29,888 bases of DNA from Candidatus Saccharibacteria bacterium UBA6575 (GCA_002434005.1 DJJF01000010.1:8113-38000), one strand, 5' to 3'. Shown: positions 1 through 6,811, counted from the first letter of the stretch. A program made the numbers and translations. Notes: generated by a model not told the origin, from the sequence alone.

Positions 1-275
1 TTACCTTCCATAACCGGCATACTGCCGCGCGGACCGATGTTGCCTAGACCTAAAACCGCTGATCCGTCAGAGATGACAGCGACAAGATTATTCGTCCACG
101 TGTATTCAGATAATTTCGACGAATCTTCGGCAATCGCCTTAGAGACAGCCGCCACGCCGGGTGTGTAGTAGGCAGATAATTTCGTTTTATCCAGCTGATC
201 TTGGTCACGCAGCTTAGTTGTGATTTTTCCGCCGTGCTGTTTGTGTAGGTCGAGTGCAAGTTTGTCGTAGTCCAT
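1..275 (-). CDS. NAD(P)-dependent malic enzyme, N-terminal part (cut by window edge)
   Basis: The first 91 residues of a malic enzyme, which oxidatively decarboxylates malate to pyruvate with reduction of NAD(P). The gene runs off the left edge of the window. Visible family motifs are YTPGVA (residues 37-42, holding the tyrosine conserved in malic enzymes) and VISDGSAVLGLGNIGP (about 67-82), followed by PVMEG, the usual run into the substrate and metal site. The ATG at 275-273 is preceded by TATAGT (287-282) with six bases between and no Shine-Dalgarno, so the mRNA looks leaderless. An inverted repeat at 293-317 lies just upstream and could be an operator. Family assignment is firm; NAD versus NADP preference cannot be read from this fragment. 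Confidence 0.9.
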   Translation of the reverse strand, partial: MDYDKLALDLHKQHGGKITTKLRDQDQLDKTKLSAYYTPGVAAVSKAIAEDSSKLSEYTWTNNLVAVISDGSAVLGLGNIGPRGSMPVMEG

Positions 276-292
276 ATCTACACTATAAATCA

Positions 293-317
293 TTGACACA
301 AGGTATGGATGTGTCAA
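293..317. promoter_or_regulatory. 8-bp perfect inverted repeat, operator-like
   Basis: TTGACACA (293-300) and TGTGTCAA (310-317) are perfect reverse complements separated by nine bases. The repeat sits between the divergent malic enzyme gene and the RNA region at 326-478. Each arm contains TTGACA, so either could be a -35 box, but neither has a good -10 at normal spacing. A regulator-binding site is the more natural reading. The protein that would bind is unknown. Confidence 0.45.
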
Positions 318-325
318 AGTATTAA

Positions 326-478
326 GCACAGAGCGCAGTCAGGCCTGGAGGTCCTGTGAAAGAGACGCCATGGGTATGTGGCAGATCCTGTCGCTTTGAG
401 GCTGGCCCCATGCTGTTGCAACCGCTTCGCGGATGCATGGGGTCAGCCGACAGTAACTCTTTTCAGAGTTGTTTTTTT
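326..478 (+). ncRNA. putative structured small RNA or rplS leader, unknown family
   Basis: A gene-free stretch with strong local pairing, ending in an intrinsic terminator. Hairpin 1 pairs 340-345 with 350-356 around a TGGA loop. The main hairpin pairs 400-413 with 435-448 (14 pairs including one G-U) and is extended by CTGTC (388-392) with GACAG (449-453), leaving a bulge at 393-399. Its apex holds a smaller CCGC/GCGG stem. The terminator follows at once. I checked by eye for SRP RNA (no GGAA-loop core), tmRNA, RNase P RNA and T-box signatures and found none. The 5' end is a guess, since no convincing promoter is visible. It could be an independent small RNA or an attenuating leader of rplS. 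Confidence 0.5.
455..478 (+). terminator. intrinsic terminator of the RNA at 326-478
   Basis: Stem AACTCT (455-460) / AGAGTT (465-470), loop TTTC, then G and seven T. The U-tract is on the + strand only. The right part overlaps the -35 region of the rplS promoter. Confidence 0.85.
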
Positions 479-488
479 ATGCTACAAT
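460..488 (+). promoter_or_regulatory. rplS promoter (extended -10)
   Basis: TTTTCA (460-465), a 17-base spacer and TACAAT (483-488), preceded by TGC, which makes an extended -10. The predicted start near 495 gives a leader of about 37 bases with AAGGTGA upstream of the ATG at 532. Confidence 0.6.
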
Positions 489-531
489 TACAACTAATCA
501 GCAATATAAACTTATAAGGTGAAGTAAAGAA

Positions 532-1056
532 ATGAGTTTTGCACTAATTCAGAACGTTAACAATGCCCAGAAAAAGGCGGCAGTTGTTGATGCCCGTAGT
601 GGTGACACCGTGCGCGTGCACCAAAAGATTAAAGAAGGTAACAAAGAACGTATTCAGGTATTTGAAGGCGTTGTTATCCGCACTGATAACAAAGGCCAAC
701 ACACCAGCCGTATCACTGTCCGTAAGGTAGCTAGCGGCGTTGGTGTTGAGAAGAGTTTCTTGCTTCATAATCCACTAGTCGAAAAGGTAGAAATTGTTCG
801 TCGCTCGAAGGTTCGTCGAAATTACCTAAGCTTCCTGCGTAACCGTTCTGGTAAGAGTGCACGCCTTAGTGCAGTTAACTTCGACCGCGAAAAAGTGAAT
901 GATGTTCGTGATCCGCACGCAGAAGCTGAAGCAGCACGCTTAAAGGAAGAAGCTGCAAAGGCTGCTGAAGAAAAAGCCGCCGAAAAAGCTGCTGAACAAG
1001 CAGACCTTGAGGCTAAGCAAGCTGAAGTAGAAGCAGCCCACGAAGCAAACAAATAG
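532..1056 (+). CDS. rplS: 50S ribosomal protein L19 with charged C-terminal extension
   Basis: Large-subunit protein L19, located at the 30S-50S interface. The core (about residues 1-110) is typical: GDTVRVHQKIKEGNKERIQVFEGVVI, then GVGVEKSFLLHNPLVEKVEIVRRSKVRRNYL in two contiguous blocks, and RNRSGKSARL at the end. Usual L19 is near 115 residues; this one has 174. The extra 60 or so residues are rich in Ala, Glu and Lys (for example EAARLKEEAAKAAEEKAAEK) and should form a long helix or coiled coil. Start ATG 532 follows AAGGTGA at a workable distance. It is transcribed from its own promoter and ended by a terminator at 1078-1102. The usual neighbours rimM and trmD are absent. Confidence 0.97.
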   Translation: MSFALIQNVNNAQKKAAVVDARSGDTVRVHQKIKEGNKERIQVFEGVVIRTDNKGQHTSRITVRKVASGVGVEKSFLLHNPLVEKVEIVRRSKVRRNYLSFLRNRSGKSARLSAVNFDREKVNDVRDPHAEAEAARLKEEAAKAAEEKAAEKAAEQADLEAKQAEVEAAHEANK

Positions 1057-1077
1057 TCTCTAAGCCTTGAGTTATCG

Positions 1078-1102
1078 CCCCTCCCACACGTGGAGGGGTT
1101 TT
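1078..1102 (+). terminator. rplS intrinsic terminator
   Basis: Stem CCCCTCC (1078-1084) / GGAGGGG (1092-1098), loop CACACGT, then TTTT. It lies 22 bases after the rplS stop and just before the -10 box of rnhB. Confidence 0.85.
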
Positions 1103-1106
1103 GATT

Positions 1107-1120
1107 TACAATATATACGT
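1107..1120 (+). promoter_or_regulatory. rnhB -10 box close to the start codon
   Basis: TACAAT (1107-1112) lies eight bases before ATG 1121. There is no Shine-Dalgarno in between and no good -35. The transcript would have a leader of at most two bases. Confidence 0.45.
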
Positions 1121-1708
1121 ATGATCGTTGGAATCGATGAGGTTGGAAGAGGGTCCTGGGCCGGCCCACTGGTTGTTGGGGCGGTATCTCTCAATGGTGC
1201 AGTGGTCGACGGACTCGCTGACAGTAAGGTACTGAGTAAGGCAAGACGTGAAGCACTCTCGAAGCTGCTTCTCGAATCCGAGGCCTCAATTGGTCTTGGA
1301 TGGGTGCACGCAGATGAACTTGACCGTATTGGCTTAAGTCAGAGCCTGATTTTGGCAACGAAACGCGCATTGTCGCAGATTCAAACACCGTATCACGAAA
1401 TTATCATCGATGGTACGGTCAACTTCCTTCGTGGAACCCCTCACGGCGAGTATGTGACTACCCTCAAGAAAGCCGACATGCTCGTGCCGAGCGTATCAGC
1501 TGCCTCCATACTCGCTAAAGTGGCAAGAGATGCATATATGACTGAGCAGAACAAACTCTACTCACAATATGGATTCGATTCACACGTAGGCTACGGCACT
1601 GCTCGGCATAGAGCGGCAATAGACTTGCACGGCCTAACACCACTCCACAGGCGAACGTTCGCGTCACTCGGTAAGATTCATAAAGAAGCGCCCATACAAA
1701 AAGCCTGA
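1121..1708 (+). CDS. rnhB: ribonuclease HII
   Basis: Cleaves the RNA strand of RNA-DNA hybrids and removes single ribonucleotides from DNA. The product has 195 residues, normal for RNase HII. The start MIVGIDEVGRGSWAGP carries the catalytic D6-E7 of the DEVGRG motif; further acidic residues follow in IIIDGT and in KKADMLVPSVSAASILAKVARD, and the end has GYGTARH before the C-terminal helix. An in-frame upstream ATG at 1067 would add 18 residues, but it lies inside the rplS terminator and upstream of the likely -10 box, so ATG 1121, where family homology begins, is preferred. It converges on the aminopeptidase gene, with 84 bases between and no clear terminator. Confidence 0.96.
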   Translation: MIVGIDEVGRGSWAGPLVVGAVSLNGAVVDGLADSKVLSKARREALSKLLLESEASIGLGWVHADELDRIGLSQSLILATKRALSQIQTPYHEIIIDGTVNFLRGTPHGEYVTTLKKADMLVPSVSAASILAKVARDAYMTEQNKLYSQYGFDSHVGYGTARHRAAIDLHGLTPLHRRTFASLGKIHKEAPIQKA

Positions 1709-1792
1709 ATGATTACCTACCCAGTCCAGTAGATCAAGAGATCGCTGTAGATTTATCAAACTAACTATATACTAGAGTAATCTCGCGCTGGC

Positions 1793-4291
1793 TTACAGTG
1801 CGCGTAGCTCTTCAATGACTGCGGCTTTATCACGCTCGATCAACTCAACGCGTGCCTCTATTTCTGCTTCTCCGAGTGTAATTGCACGAGTGAGTGCCAA
1901 AACGGTCTTCATTGGCGCAAAGAACGAAGAATAGTCATGAAGCTGTTGGCGCGTTGAAAGTCCAATGGCTGCGTAGCGCGGATAATCGTCATAACTTTTA
2001 TCTCCACCAAAAGTCTCTTCGATCCATGTCCAGTTCTGCGTGAGCCATTGCCAAGCTTCGTCACGCGTATGGCGATTGCGAATGAGATAGATAAACCAAC
2101 GTATCGCATCTTGCGGCTTAATCACGGCGCTATCCTTACTTAAATCGAGCAGCATTCTTGCCGTTATGGGTGATTTTGTTGATGTAAGACCGGCACAGAT
2201 ATCGCCTCGTAAATCACTCGAACTTGTTTTGGTATGTGTATCGAGGAGTGATCGAACCAGATCATCTGTCTCGTGATGCTTAACGGCTGTGCCAATGAGG
2301 AGAGCTCGAGTTTCTGCCGGTAACTTTTCGATCGGAACCGTGGTAAATCGGCTGTTGGCTTCGGTAAGAACGGCTGGGTCTTCGCTGTATAACATCATGC
2401 CAAGAAGCGTTGCCCGAAGTTTGGTTTCAGATTCGGGTTCACCGTCTCTTTGGTCCCATCCTAGTTCGGTAAATCGCTTCGTTGAAATCTTTCCCGCTAG
2501 TGTACGGAGCTTTGCCTCGGATTCGTTATCGTTCTCTGTGAAGCGCTTTAGCTCACTGAAAGTGAGCGCCATAATATCCCATACACTCTCTTCTTGCTCC
2601 TGCTGGTAGCTAAGAAGTAGCGGGATGAGCTGACTACTCGGCAGTTGGCCACCTCTCGCGAGAAGGCTTTGCTCGTGCATCAGCTGAAGTCGTTCGAGTG
2701 CAGAAGACGAAGCTATATTCTGGAGAATTGCTGCGAGCCGCTTACTGCTGTACTGCGTAATGAAATGTGCGCTATCGGAACTGTTTAAACGTACCAATTC
2801 AGGAGCATCAATCGTTATTGAAGTGGTGTCGAGTAACTCAGGCACTTGCGTATCGGACGCGCCAAGCGGGATTGGCCAGGTACGCTGAACCTTGATGTCG
2901 TGTGCTCCGACGAAGAATTGAGTTTGTGACAGTGTTGTTTCGTCAAAGTTGACAACTGGATACCCAGGCTGAGATATCCATGCGTTCATGAACCCCGCGA
3001 TATCTTTACCGCTACTCGCACTGAGTGACGACCATAAATCATCGGCTTCGGTGTTCTTATATGCATGTGTCGTAAAGTATTCTTTCAGACCTGTGCGGAA
3101 TGCCTCTTTGCCGATGTATGTTTCGAGCATCCGTAGTAACCTAGCTCCTTTTGCATACACGATTGCCGAATCAAACAACGTGCTGATCTCGTCAGGATGA
3201 TTGACATCTACCTGAACAGATTGGACGCCGTCAAGTGCATCTCGGCGAAGGGCCATAACCGTTTCCGCGGAGGAAAAGTCTAGCCACACGTTCCAACTTG
3301 GCTCGAGAGCATCGACCGCGATGTACTCCATTAGCGTCGCGAAACTTTCATTCAGCCACAGGTCGTTCCACCATTTCATAGTGACTAAATTACCGAACCA
3401 CTGGTGTGCGAGCTCGTGGGCAACGACAGTTGCAATGTAGTGCTTGGCGGATACGCTCGTAGTCTTCGGATCTGCAAGAAGCGCCATTTCGCGGTATGTA
3501 ATCAAGCCCCAGTTTTCCATGGCGCCGGATGAAAAGTCTGGTAGCGCGACATGATCAGACTTTGCTAATGGGTACGGGGTGCCAAAATACTCGTCAAAGA
3601 AATCGATTGTTCTGACGGCAATATCGAGTGAGAAATCGAGACTCTCAATCGGCTGCGCTGGCGTAGCCCAAACGTTTACTTCGACGCCACTCTTAGTGCG
3701 TGCCGATTTCTTATGGAGTTCACCATATACCCAAGCAAGCAGATAGCTACTCATACGTGGAGTCGTCTCAAACGAGGTTACGAGTCGATCATTCTCGGTG
3801 TGCTGGGAGCTAATTGGCATGTTACCTATGACCGTTACGCCCGATTCAGTCGTGAGTGTGACATCAAACGTAGCTTTCGCGAGGGGCTCATCGATGCAGG
3901 GGAACACTTCACGAGCATGATGACTCTCGAACTGAGTTGCAATAAGTTCTTTTTTAACTCCTTCATGATCGAAGTAGCATGGATACATGCCGTGCATCTG
4001 ATCCGTCACCGCGCCTTCAAAGGAGAGTGTCACACGGTGTTCGGTGCTCTTTGTTGAATCAACCTGTACCTCGACTTCATCATTCTCGCCGTGAGAATAT
4101 TTAACCGATTCGCCGTCAACATGACATTCGGTAATCGTTACATCTTTAGCGTGTAACCATAGCGATCCCTCAGCCTGCATGGCTCCTCGGATAACGACGA
4201 CGCCGCGAAATGTACGGGACTGCCGATTAATGTCGAGTGAGAGCTCGTAATGTTCTGGAAGGAAGTGATCGGTAAGTCGCCTGGATTGCAT
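1793..4291 (-). CDS. pepN: M1 family zinc aminopeptidase (aminopeptidase N-like)
   Basis: An 832-residue metallopeptidase that removes N-terminal residues from peptides; in an auxotrophic organism it would feed amino-acid salvage. The diagnostic motifs are present: the substrate-anchoring GAMENWG and the zinc site HELAHQWFGN followed 18 residues later by the glutamate of WLNESFA (HExxH-x18-E). The N-terminal beta domain, the catalytic domain and an ERAP1-like helical C-terminal half are all there. There is no signal peptide, so it is probably cytoplasmic. The ATG at 4291-4289 lies six bases after TATAAT (4303-4298) with no Shine-Dalgarno, so it looks leaderless. It is divergent from the secreted nuclease gene, and the two share one tiny promoter region. 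The gene symbol is by family, not proven orthology. Confidence 0.95.
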   Translation of the reverse strand: MQSRRLTDHFLPEHYELSLDINRQSRTFRGVVVIRGAMQAEGSLWLHAKDVTITECHVDGESVKYSHGENDEVEVQVDSTKSTEHRVTLSFEGAVTDQMHGMYPCYFDHEGVKKELIATQFESHHAREVFPCIDEPLAKATFDVTLTTESGVTVIGNMPISSQHTENDRLVTSFETTPRMSSYLLAWVYGELHKKSARTKSGVEVNVWATPAQPIESLDFSLDIAVRTIDFFDEYFGTPYPLAKSDHVALPDFSSGAMENWGLITYREMALLADPKTTSVSAKHYIATVVAHELAHQWFGNLVTMKWWNDLWLNESFATLMEYIAVDALEPSWNVWLDFSSAETVMALRRDALDGVQSVQVDVNHPDEISTLFDSAIVYAKGARLLRMLETYIGKEAFRTGLKEYFTTHAYKNTEADDLWSSLSASSGKDIAGFMNAWISQPGYPVVNFDETTLSQTQFFVGAHDIKVQRTWPIPLGASDTQVPELLDTTSITIDAPELVRLNSSDSAHFITQYSSKRLAAILQNIASSSALERLQLMHEQSLLARGGQLPSSQLIPLLLSYQQEQEESVWDIMALTFSELKRFTENDNESEAKLRTLAGKISTKRFTELGWDQRDGEPESETKLRATLLGMMLYSEDPAVLTEANSRFTTVPIEKLPAETRALLIGTAVKHHETDDLVRSLLDTHTKTSSSDLRGDICAGLTSTKSPITARMLLDLSKDSAVIKPQDAIRWFIYLIRNRHTRDEAWQWLTQNWTWIEETFGGDKSYDDYPRYAAIGLSTRQQLHDYSSFFAPMKTVLALTRAITLGEAEIEARVELIERDKAAVIEELRAL

Positions 4292-4312
4292 CGTTTTATT
4301 ATACTACGTACC
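4292..4312. promoter_or_regulatory. 21-bp bidirectional promoter with overlapping -10 boxes
   Basis: The whole space between two divergent start codons. Minus strand: TATAAT (4303-4298), six bases, then the pepN ATG. Plus strand: TATACT (4300-4305), seven bases, then ATG 4313. The two -10 boxes share four base pairs (4300-4303). Neither direction shows a good -35; any -35 would lie inside the opposite coding region. Confidence 0.55.
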
Positions 4313-4981
4313 ATGAACGCCCATACGGTACGACGAATGATTACTGGCATCATTTTGCTGCTTCTGCTCGGAATTCCGTTGTCACAGCAGTCATTTGAAA
4401 TCCCGAGCCTAGAAGAGGTCATCAAGCCTTCAGCTCAGCTTGAGTCTAGTAGTGATGAGCTCGATAAACTGCAAGTAAAAGGTCGCGCACCAAAGACTGG
4501 GTACGCCCGTTCTGAATTTGGAAATGGTTGGTCAAATGATCTAGGCTGCGATACACGAAACCGAATATTAGCGCGTGATCTAACGAACATTCAGGTAGAT
4601 GCAGAATGTAAGGTTCAGAGCGGGGTGCTGCAAGATCCGTATACGGGTGTTCGCATACTGTTTACACGAGGCGAAACAACCAGCGATGATGTGCAGATTG
4701 ATCATGTAGTAGCCCTATCGAATGCCTGGCAAACAGGCGCACAGGGACTAACGTACGCAGAACGTGTTCAGCTCGCGAATGACCCTCTAAACTTACTTGC
4801 GGTTGACGGTGCAGCAAATGAGCAGAAGTCCGACGGAGATGCAGCCACGTGGTTGCCTTCCAATAAATCTTTCAGATGTGAGTATGTACGTCGACAAATT
4901 AGCGTGAAACAAAAGTATCGACTATGGGTCACATCCGCTGAACGAGATGCAATGATTCGTATTTTAACCAGCTGCAAGTAG
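4313..4981 (+). CDS. secreted HNH nuclease, DUF1524 type
   Basis: A 222-residue exported nuclease. Residues 1-26 form a signal peptide or N-terminal anchor: a basic start with RR, then IILLLLLGIPL. The C-terminal half is a His-Asn-His type domain of the DUF1524 family seen in actinobacterial secreted nucleases: IDHVVALSNAW (D130, H131), NDPLNLLAVDGAANEQKSD (N160, N169, K172), then WLPSNKSFRCEY with N184. Cysteines at 79, 99, 189 and 221 could form disulfides outside the cell. ATG 4313 is chosen over the in-frame ATG 4250 because 4250 lies inside pepN, adds residues that spoil the signal peptide, and lacks a promoter. A likely role is degradation of external DNA for nucleotide salvage or competition; this is inference. 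Confidence 0.88.
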   Translation: MNAHTVRRMITGIILLLLLGIPLSQQSFEIPSLEEVIKPSAQLESSSDELDKLQVKGRAPKTGYARSEFGNGWSNDLGCDTRNRILARDLTNIQVDAECKVQSGVLQDPYTGVRILFTRGETTSDDVQIDHVVALSNAWQTGAQGLTYAERVQLANDPLNLLAVDGAANEQKSDGDAATWLPSNKSFRCEYVRRQISVKQKYRLWVTSAERDAMIRILTSCK

Positions 4982-4983
4982 CT

Positions 4984-5466
4984 CTATAAACAGACTAAAT
5001 CAAGCACATTCACGCTGCAGGTTGGCTCGGGATCTGACGCAGGGGTGGTCGGCGTAGGGGTCGGAGCAGTCGGCGTCGGCTGAACTGGTGTCGTTGAACC
5101 TGACTGCTGTTCTGAAGATGCTGGAGATGCCTGGCTTGGTTGACTAGAAGACGACGCGCCTTTTGGCGTTGATGCTGGTGCAATCCAGCCTGAAGAAGAT
5201 GCCTGGCTTTTAGATGTGCCCTGCGATTGTCCTTCACCGGCATTGGACTTGCCTGATTCAGAAGAGGATTCGGAGCCGCTGGCTCGTATCGGGATCAACG
5301 ACGCGGCACGGCGCTCAGAGTTTGACTGAGCTGACTGCGATATTTCGTTCGTAACAGGTGCCATAGCCCGGAGTAGACCGACGGTCAGTAGAAAACCGCT
5401 AAATACGGCAAGACTGCTTAAAAACAGACGATTTTTATATAATGGCTCGCGATTAATGGCTAACAT
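4984..5466 (-). CDS. membrane-anchored Ser/Pro/Thr-rich protein, unknown function
   Basis: A 160-residue protein I do not recognise. A short basic N-terminus is followed by one hydrophobic segment at about residues 14-32 (RLFLSSLAVFSGFLLTVGLL), which may be an uncleaved anchor. The rest is low-complexity: Ser, Gly, Gln, Lys, then Pro-Thr repeats (TPVQPTPTAPTPTPTTP), as expected of an extracellular stalk. The last residues, TCSVNVLDLVCL, hold the only two cysteines, eight apart, suggesting a small disulfide-closed tip. The start is supported by AAGGAGG five bases upstream of ATG 5466. It ends two bases from the nuclease gene, tail to tail. Surface exposure is inference from composition. Confidence 0.75.
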   Translation of the reverse strand: MLAINREPLYKNRLFLSSLAVFSGFLLTVGLLRAMAPVTNEISQSAQSNSERRAASLIPIRASGSESSSESGKSNAGEGQSQGTSKSQASSSGWIAPASTPKGASSSSQPSQASPASSEQQSGSTTPVQPTPTAPTPTPTTPASDPEPTCSVNVLDLVCL

Positions 5467-5545
5467 TAGACCTCCTTACGGGTATCGGAATGTACGTATC
5501 TTTACAAATATATGAAAATATTTCTGTAATTTAGTTCACACCGAC

Positions 5546-5574
5546 TTGCCAAGCTATCTTTAGAGGAGTATAGT
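5546..5574 (+). promoter_or_regulatory. nusA promoter
   Basis: TTGCCA (5546-5551), a 17-base spacer and TATAGT (5569-5574). The predicted start is near 5581, giving a leader of about 54 bases that opens almost directly into a hairpin. Confidence 0.75.
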
Positions 5575-5585
5575 TTAGACAGTAC

Positions 5586-5611
5586 ATTCCGGCCGGCAGG
5601 TCGGAATTTTT
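5586..5611 (+). terminator. terminator-like hairpin in the nusA leader (candidate attenuator)
   Basis: ATTCCGGCC (5586-5594) pairs with GGTCGGAAT (5599-5607), nine pairs with one G-U and a GGCA loop, followed by TTTT (5608-5611). It lies between the nusA promoter and the nusA start, about five bases into the predicted transcript. The tract is short, so termination would be partial. NusA itself stimulates pausing and intrinsic termination, so self-limitation is plausible but unproven. Confidence 0.55.
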
Positions 5612-5634
5612 AGTAGAAAGAAAGGCAAAGATAC

Positions 5635-6753
5635 ATGGAAGATTTGAATATTAAACAGCTTACAATGGCTGTTCGAACCATTGCAGAAGAGAAAAACCTA
5701 CCAGAAGAGACGGTAATGGATGTCATTGAACAGGCCATTGCAGCCGCATGGCGCCGAGACAACGGTGAGCGTGACCAAGACGTGCGCGCTGAGCTTAATG
5801 TTAACGATGGTACGGCAAAAGTATTCGTCCGCTGGACTGTAGTTGATACGGTTGAGAACCCTCTGGCTGAATTAACTGTTGAAGAAGCCCAAGAAAAGAA
5901 AAAAGATGCAAAGCTTGACGATGTGATCGAAGAATCACATGAAGTCTCCAGCTTTGGACGTGTAGCCGCACAGACCGCTAAGCAAGTAGTGCTCCAGCGA
6001 CTCCGAGAAGCCGAGAGGGAAGTCGTACTAGAGGAGTATGAAGACAAGATCGGGACGATTGTGACCGGTGTCGTTCAACGAGTAGAACCTCGCGTCGTAC
6101 GAGTTGAACTTGGCAAAGCTATCGGAATTATTCCGCAAAGTGAACAGATTCAAGGTGAATTTTATAGTATTGGCTCACGCATCAAAGTTTTCATTAAGGA
6201 TATTGAGCGAGATAACCGCGGTCCACAGCTTATCTTAAGTCGAGCGAATGAAGCTTTTGTCGACTTCCTGTTCCGCCAAGAAGTTCCAGAAATGGAAAGT
6301 GGTGCGGTTGAGATCAAAGCAATTGCCCGTGAAGCTGGTCGGCGCACCAAGCTAGCGGTATTTTCAAGTGTTCCAGGCGTTGATCCAGTAGGAACATTTG
6401 TAGGCGGCCACGGCACACGTGTGCAAGCTGTTATGAATGAAGTTGGTGACCAGGAAAAAATCGACATCATTCCATTCAGCGAAGATACTGATGAGTTTAT
6501 ACGTAGCGCTCTCGGACCAGCTGAAGTAGTTCGTGTTGAAATTGACCAAGACGCCAAACGAGCGAAAGTATTTGTGAACGAAGATCAGCAATCAATTGCA
6601 ATCGGCCGAGCTGGCCAAAATGTTCGACTTGCAAGTAAGCTTACTGGTTACGAACTCGATATTGAAACTGCAACTAAGAAGCCTGAAGCGCGTGCTCCTA
6701 AGAAGAACATCGAAGATAGCTTACTTGATGCATTGAACGAATCGTCAGAATAA
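5635..6753 (+). CDS. nusA: transcription termination/antitermination factor NusA
   Basis: An RNA polymerase-binding protein that modulates pausing, termination and antitermination. It has 372 residues, matching the short core form: N-terminal polymerase-binding domain (about 1-125), S1 domain (about 135-200, GTIVTGVVQRVEPRVVRVEL), KH1 (about 230-300, GVDPVGTFVGGHGTRVQAV) and KH2 (about 305-350, IAIGRAGQNVRLASKLTGYEL). The acidic repeats at the C-terminus of the E. coli protein are missing, as in most bacteria. A purine-rich AGAAAGG upstream of ATG 5635 can serve as a weak ribosome site. The usual partners rimP, ylxR and infB are not adjacent. The gene has its own promoter and a leader hairpin, and is followed by the CIRCE element of clpC. 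Confidence 0.96.
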   Translation: MEDLNIKQLTMAVRTIAEEKNLPEETVMDVIEQAIAAAWRRDNGERDQDVRAELNVNDGTAKVFVRWTVVDTVENPLAELTVEEAQEKKKDAKLDDVIEESHEVSSFGRVAAQTAKQVVLQRLREAEREVVLEEYEDKIGTIVTGVVQRVEPRVVRVELGKAIGIIPQSEQIQGEFYSIGSRIKVFIKDIERDNRGPQLILSRANEAFVDFLFRQEVPEMESGAVEIKAIAREAGRRTKLAVFSSVPGVDPVGTFVGGHGTRVQAVMNEVGDQEKIDIIPFSEDTDEFIRSALGPAEVVRVEIDQDAKRAKVFVNEDQQSIAIGRAGQNVRLASKLTGYELDIETATKKPEARAPKKNIEDSLLDALNESSE

Positions 6754-6770
6754 TCTGCGATTATCTAAAA

Positions 6771-6797
6771 TTAGCACTCGCATTGTGTGAGTGCTAA
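6771..6797. promoter_or_regulatory. CIRCE operator (HrcA site) of clpC
   Basis: TTAGCACTC (6771-6779), nine bases, GAGTGCTAA (6789-6797): an exact match to the classical CIRCE consensus bound by the heat-shock repressor HrcA. TTGTGT of the clpC promoter lies inside the nine-base spacer. The same hairpin is followed by TTTTT on the + strand and may also terminate nusA transcription. Confidence 0.95.
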
Positions 6798-6811
6798 TTT
6801 TTATGTATACT
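6783..6811 (+). promoter_or_regulatory. clpC promoter, -35 inside CIRCE
   Basis: TTGTGT (6783-6788), a 17-base spacer and TATACT (6806-6811). HrcA bound at CIRCE would cover the -35 box. The predicted start near 6818 gives a leader of about 68 bases with AGGAGG at 6865-6870. Confidence 0.7.

Noticed and set aside
326..478. SRP (4.5S) RNA, tmRNA, RNase P RNA or T-box
   Set aside because: The GGAA-loop core of SRP RNA, the tRNA-like end of tmRNA, the conserved P4 elements of RNase P and the TGGNACC of T-boxes are not present.
822..1169. Minus-strand open frame opposite rplS
   Set aside because: It is Ser/Ala low-complexity, the mirror of the Ala/Glu/Lys-rich L19 tail, with no start signal.
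3713..4057. Plus-strand open frame inside pepN
   Set aside because: No ribosome site, promoter or family features; a shadow of the aminopeptidase.
4250..4312. Upstream ATG 4250 for the HNH nuclease
   Set aside because: It falls inside pepN, upstream of the -10, and buries the signal peptide behind 21 extra residues.
5610..6047. Minus-strand open frame opposite nusA
   Set aside because: Ser/Thr-rich composition typical of an antisense shadow; it crosses the nusA start.
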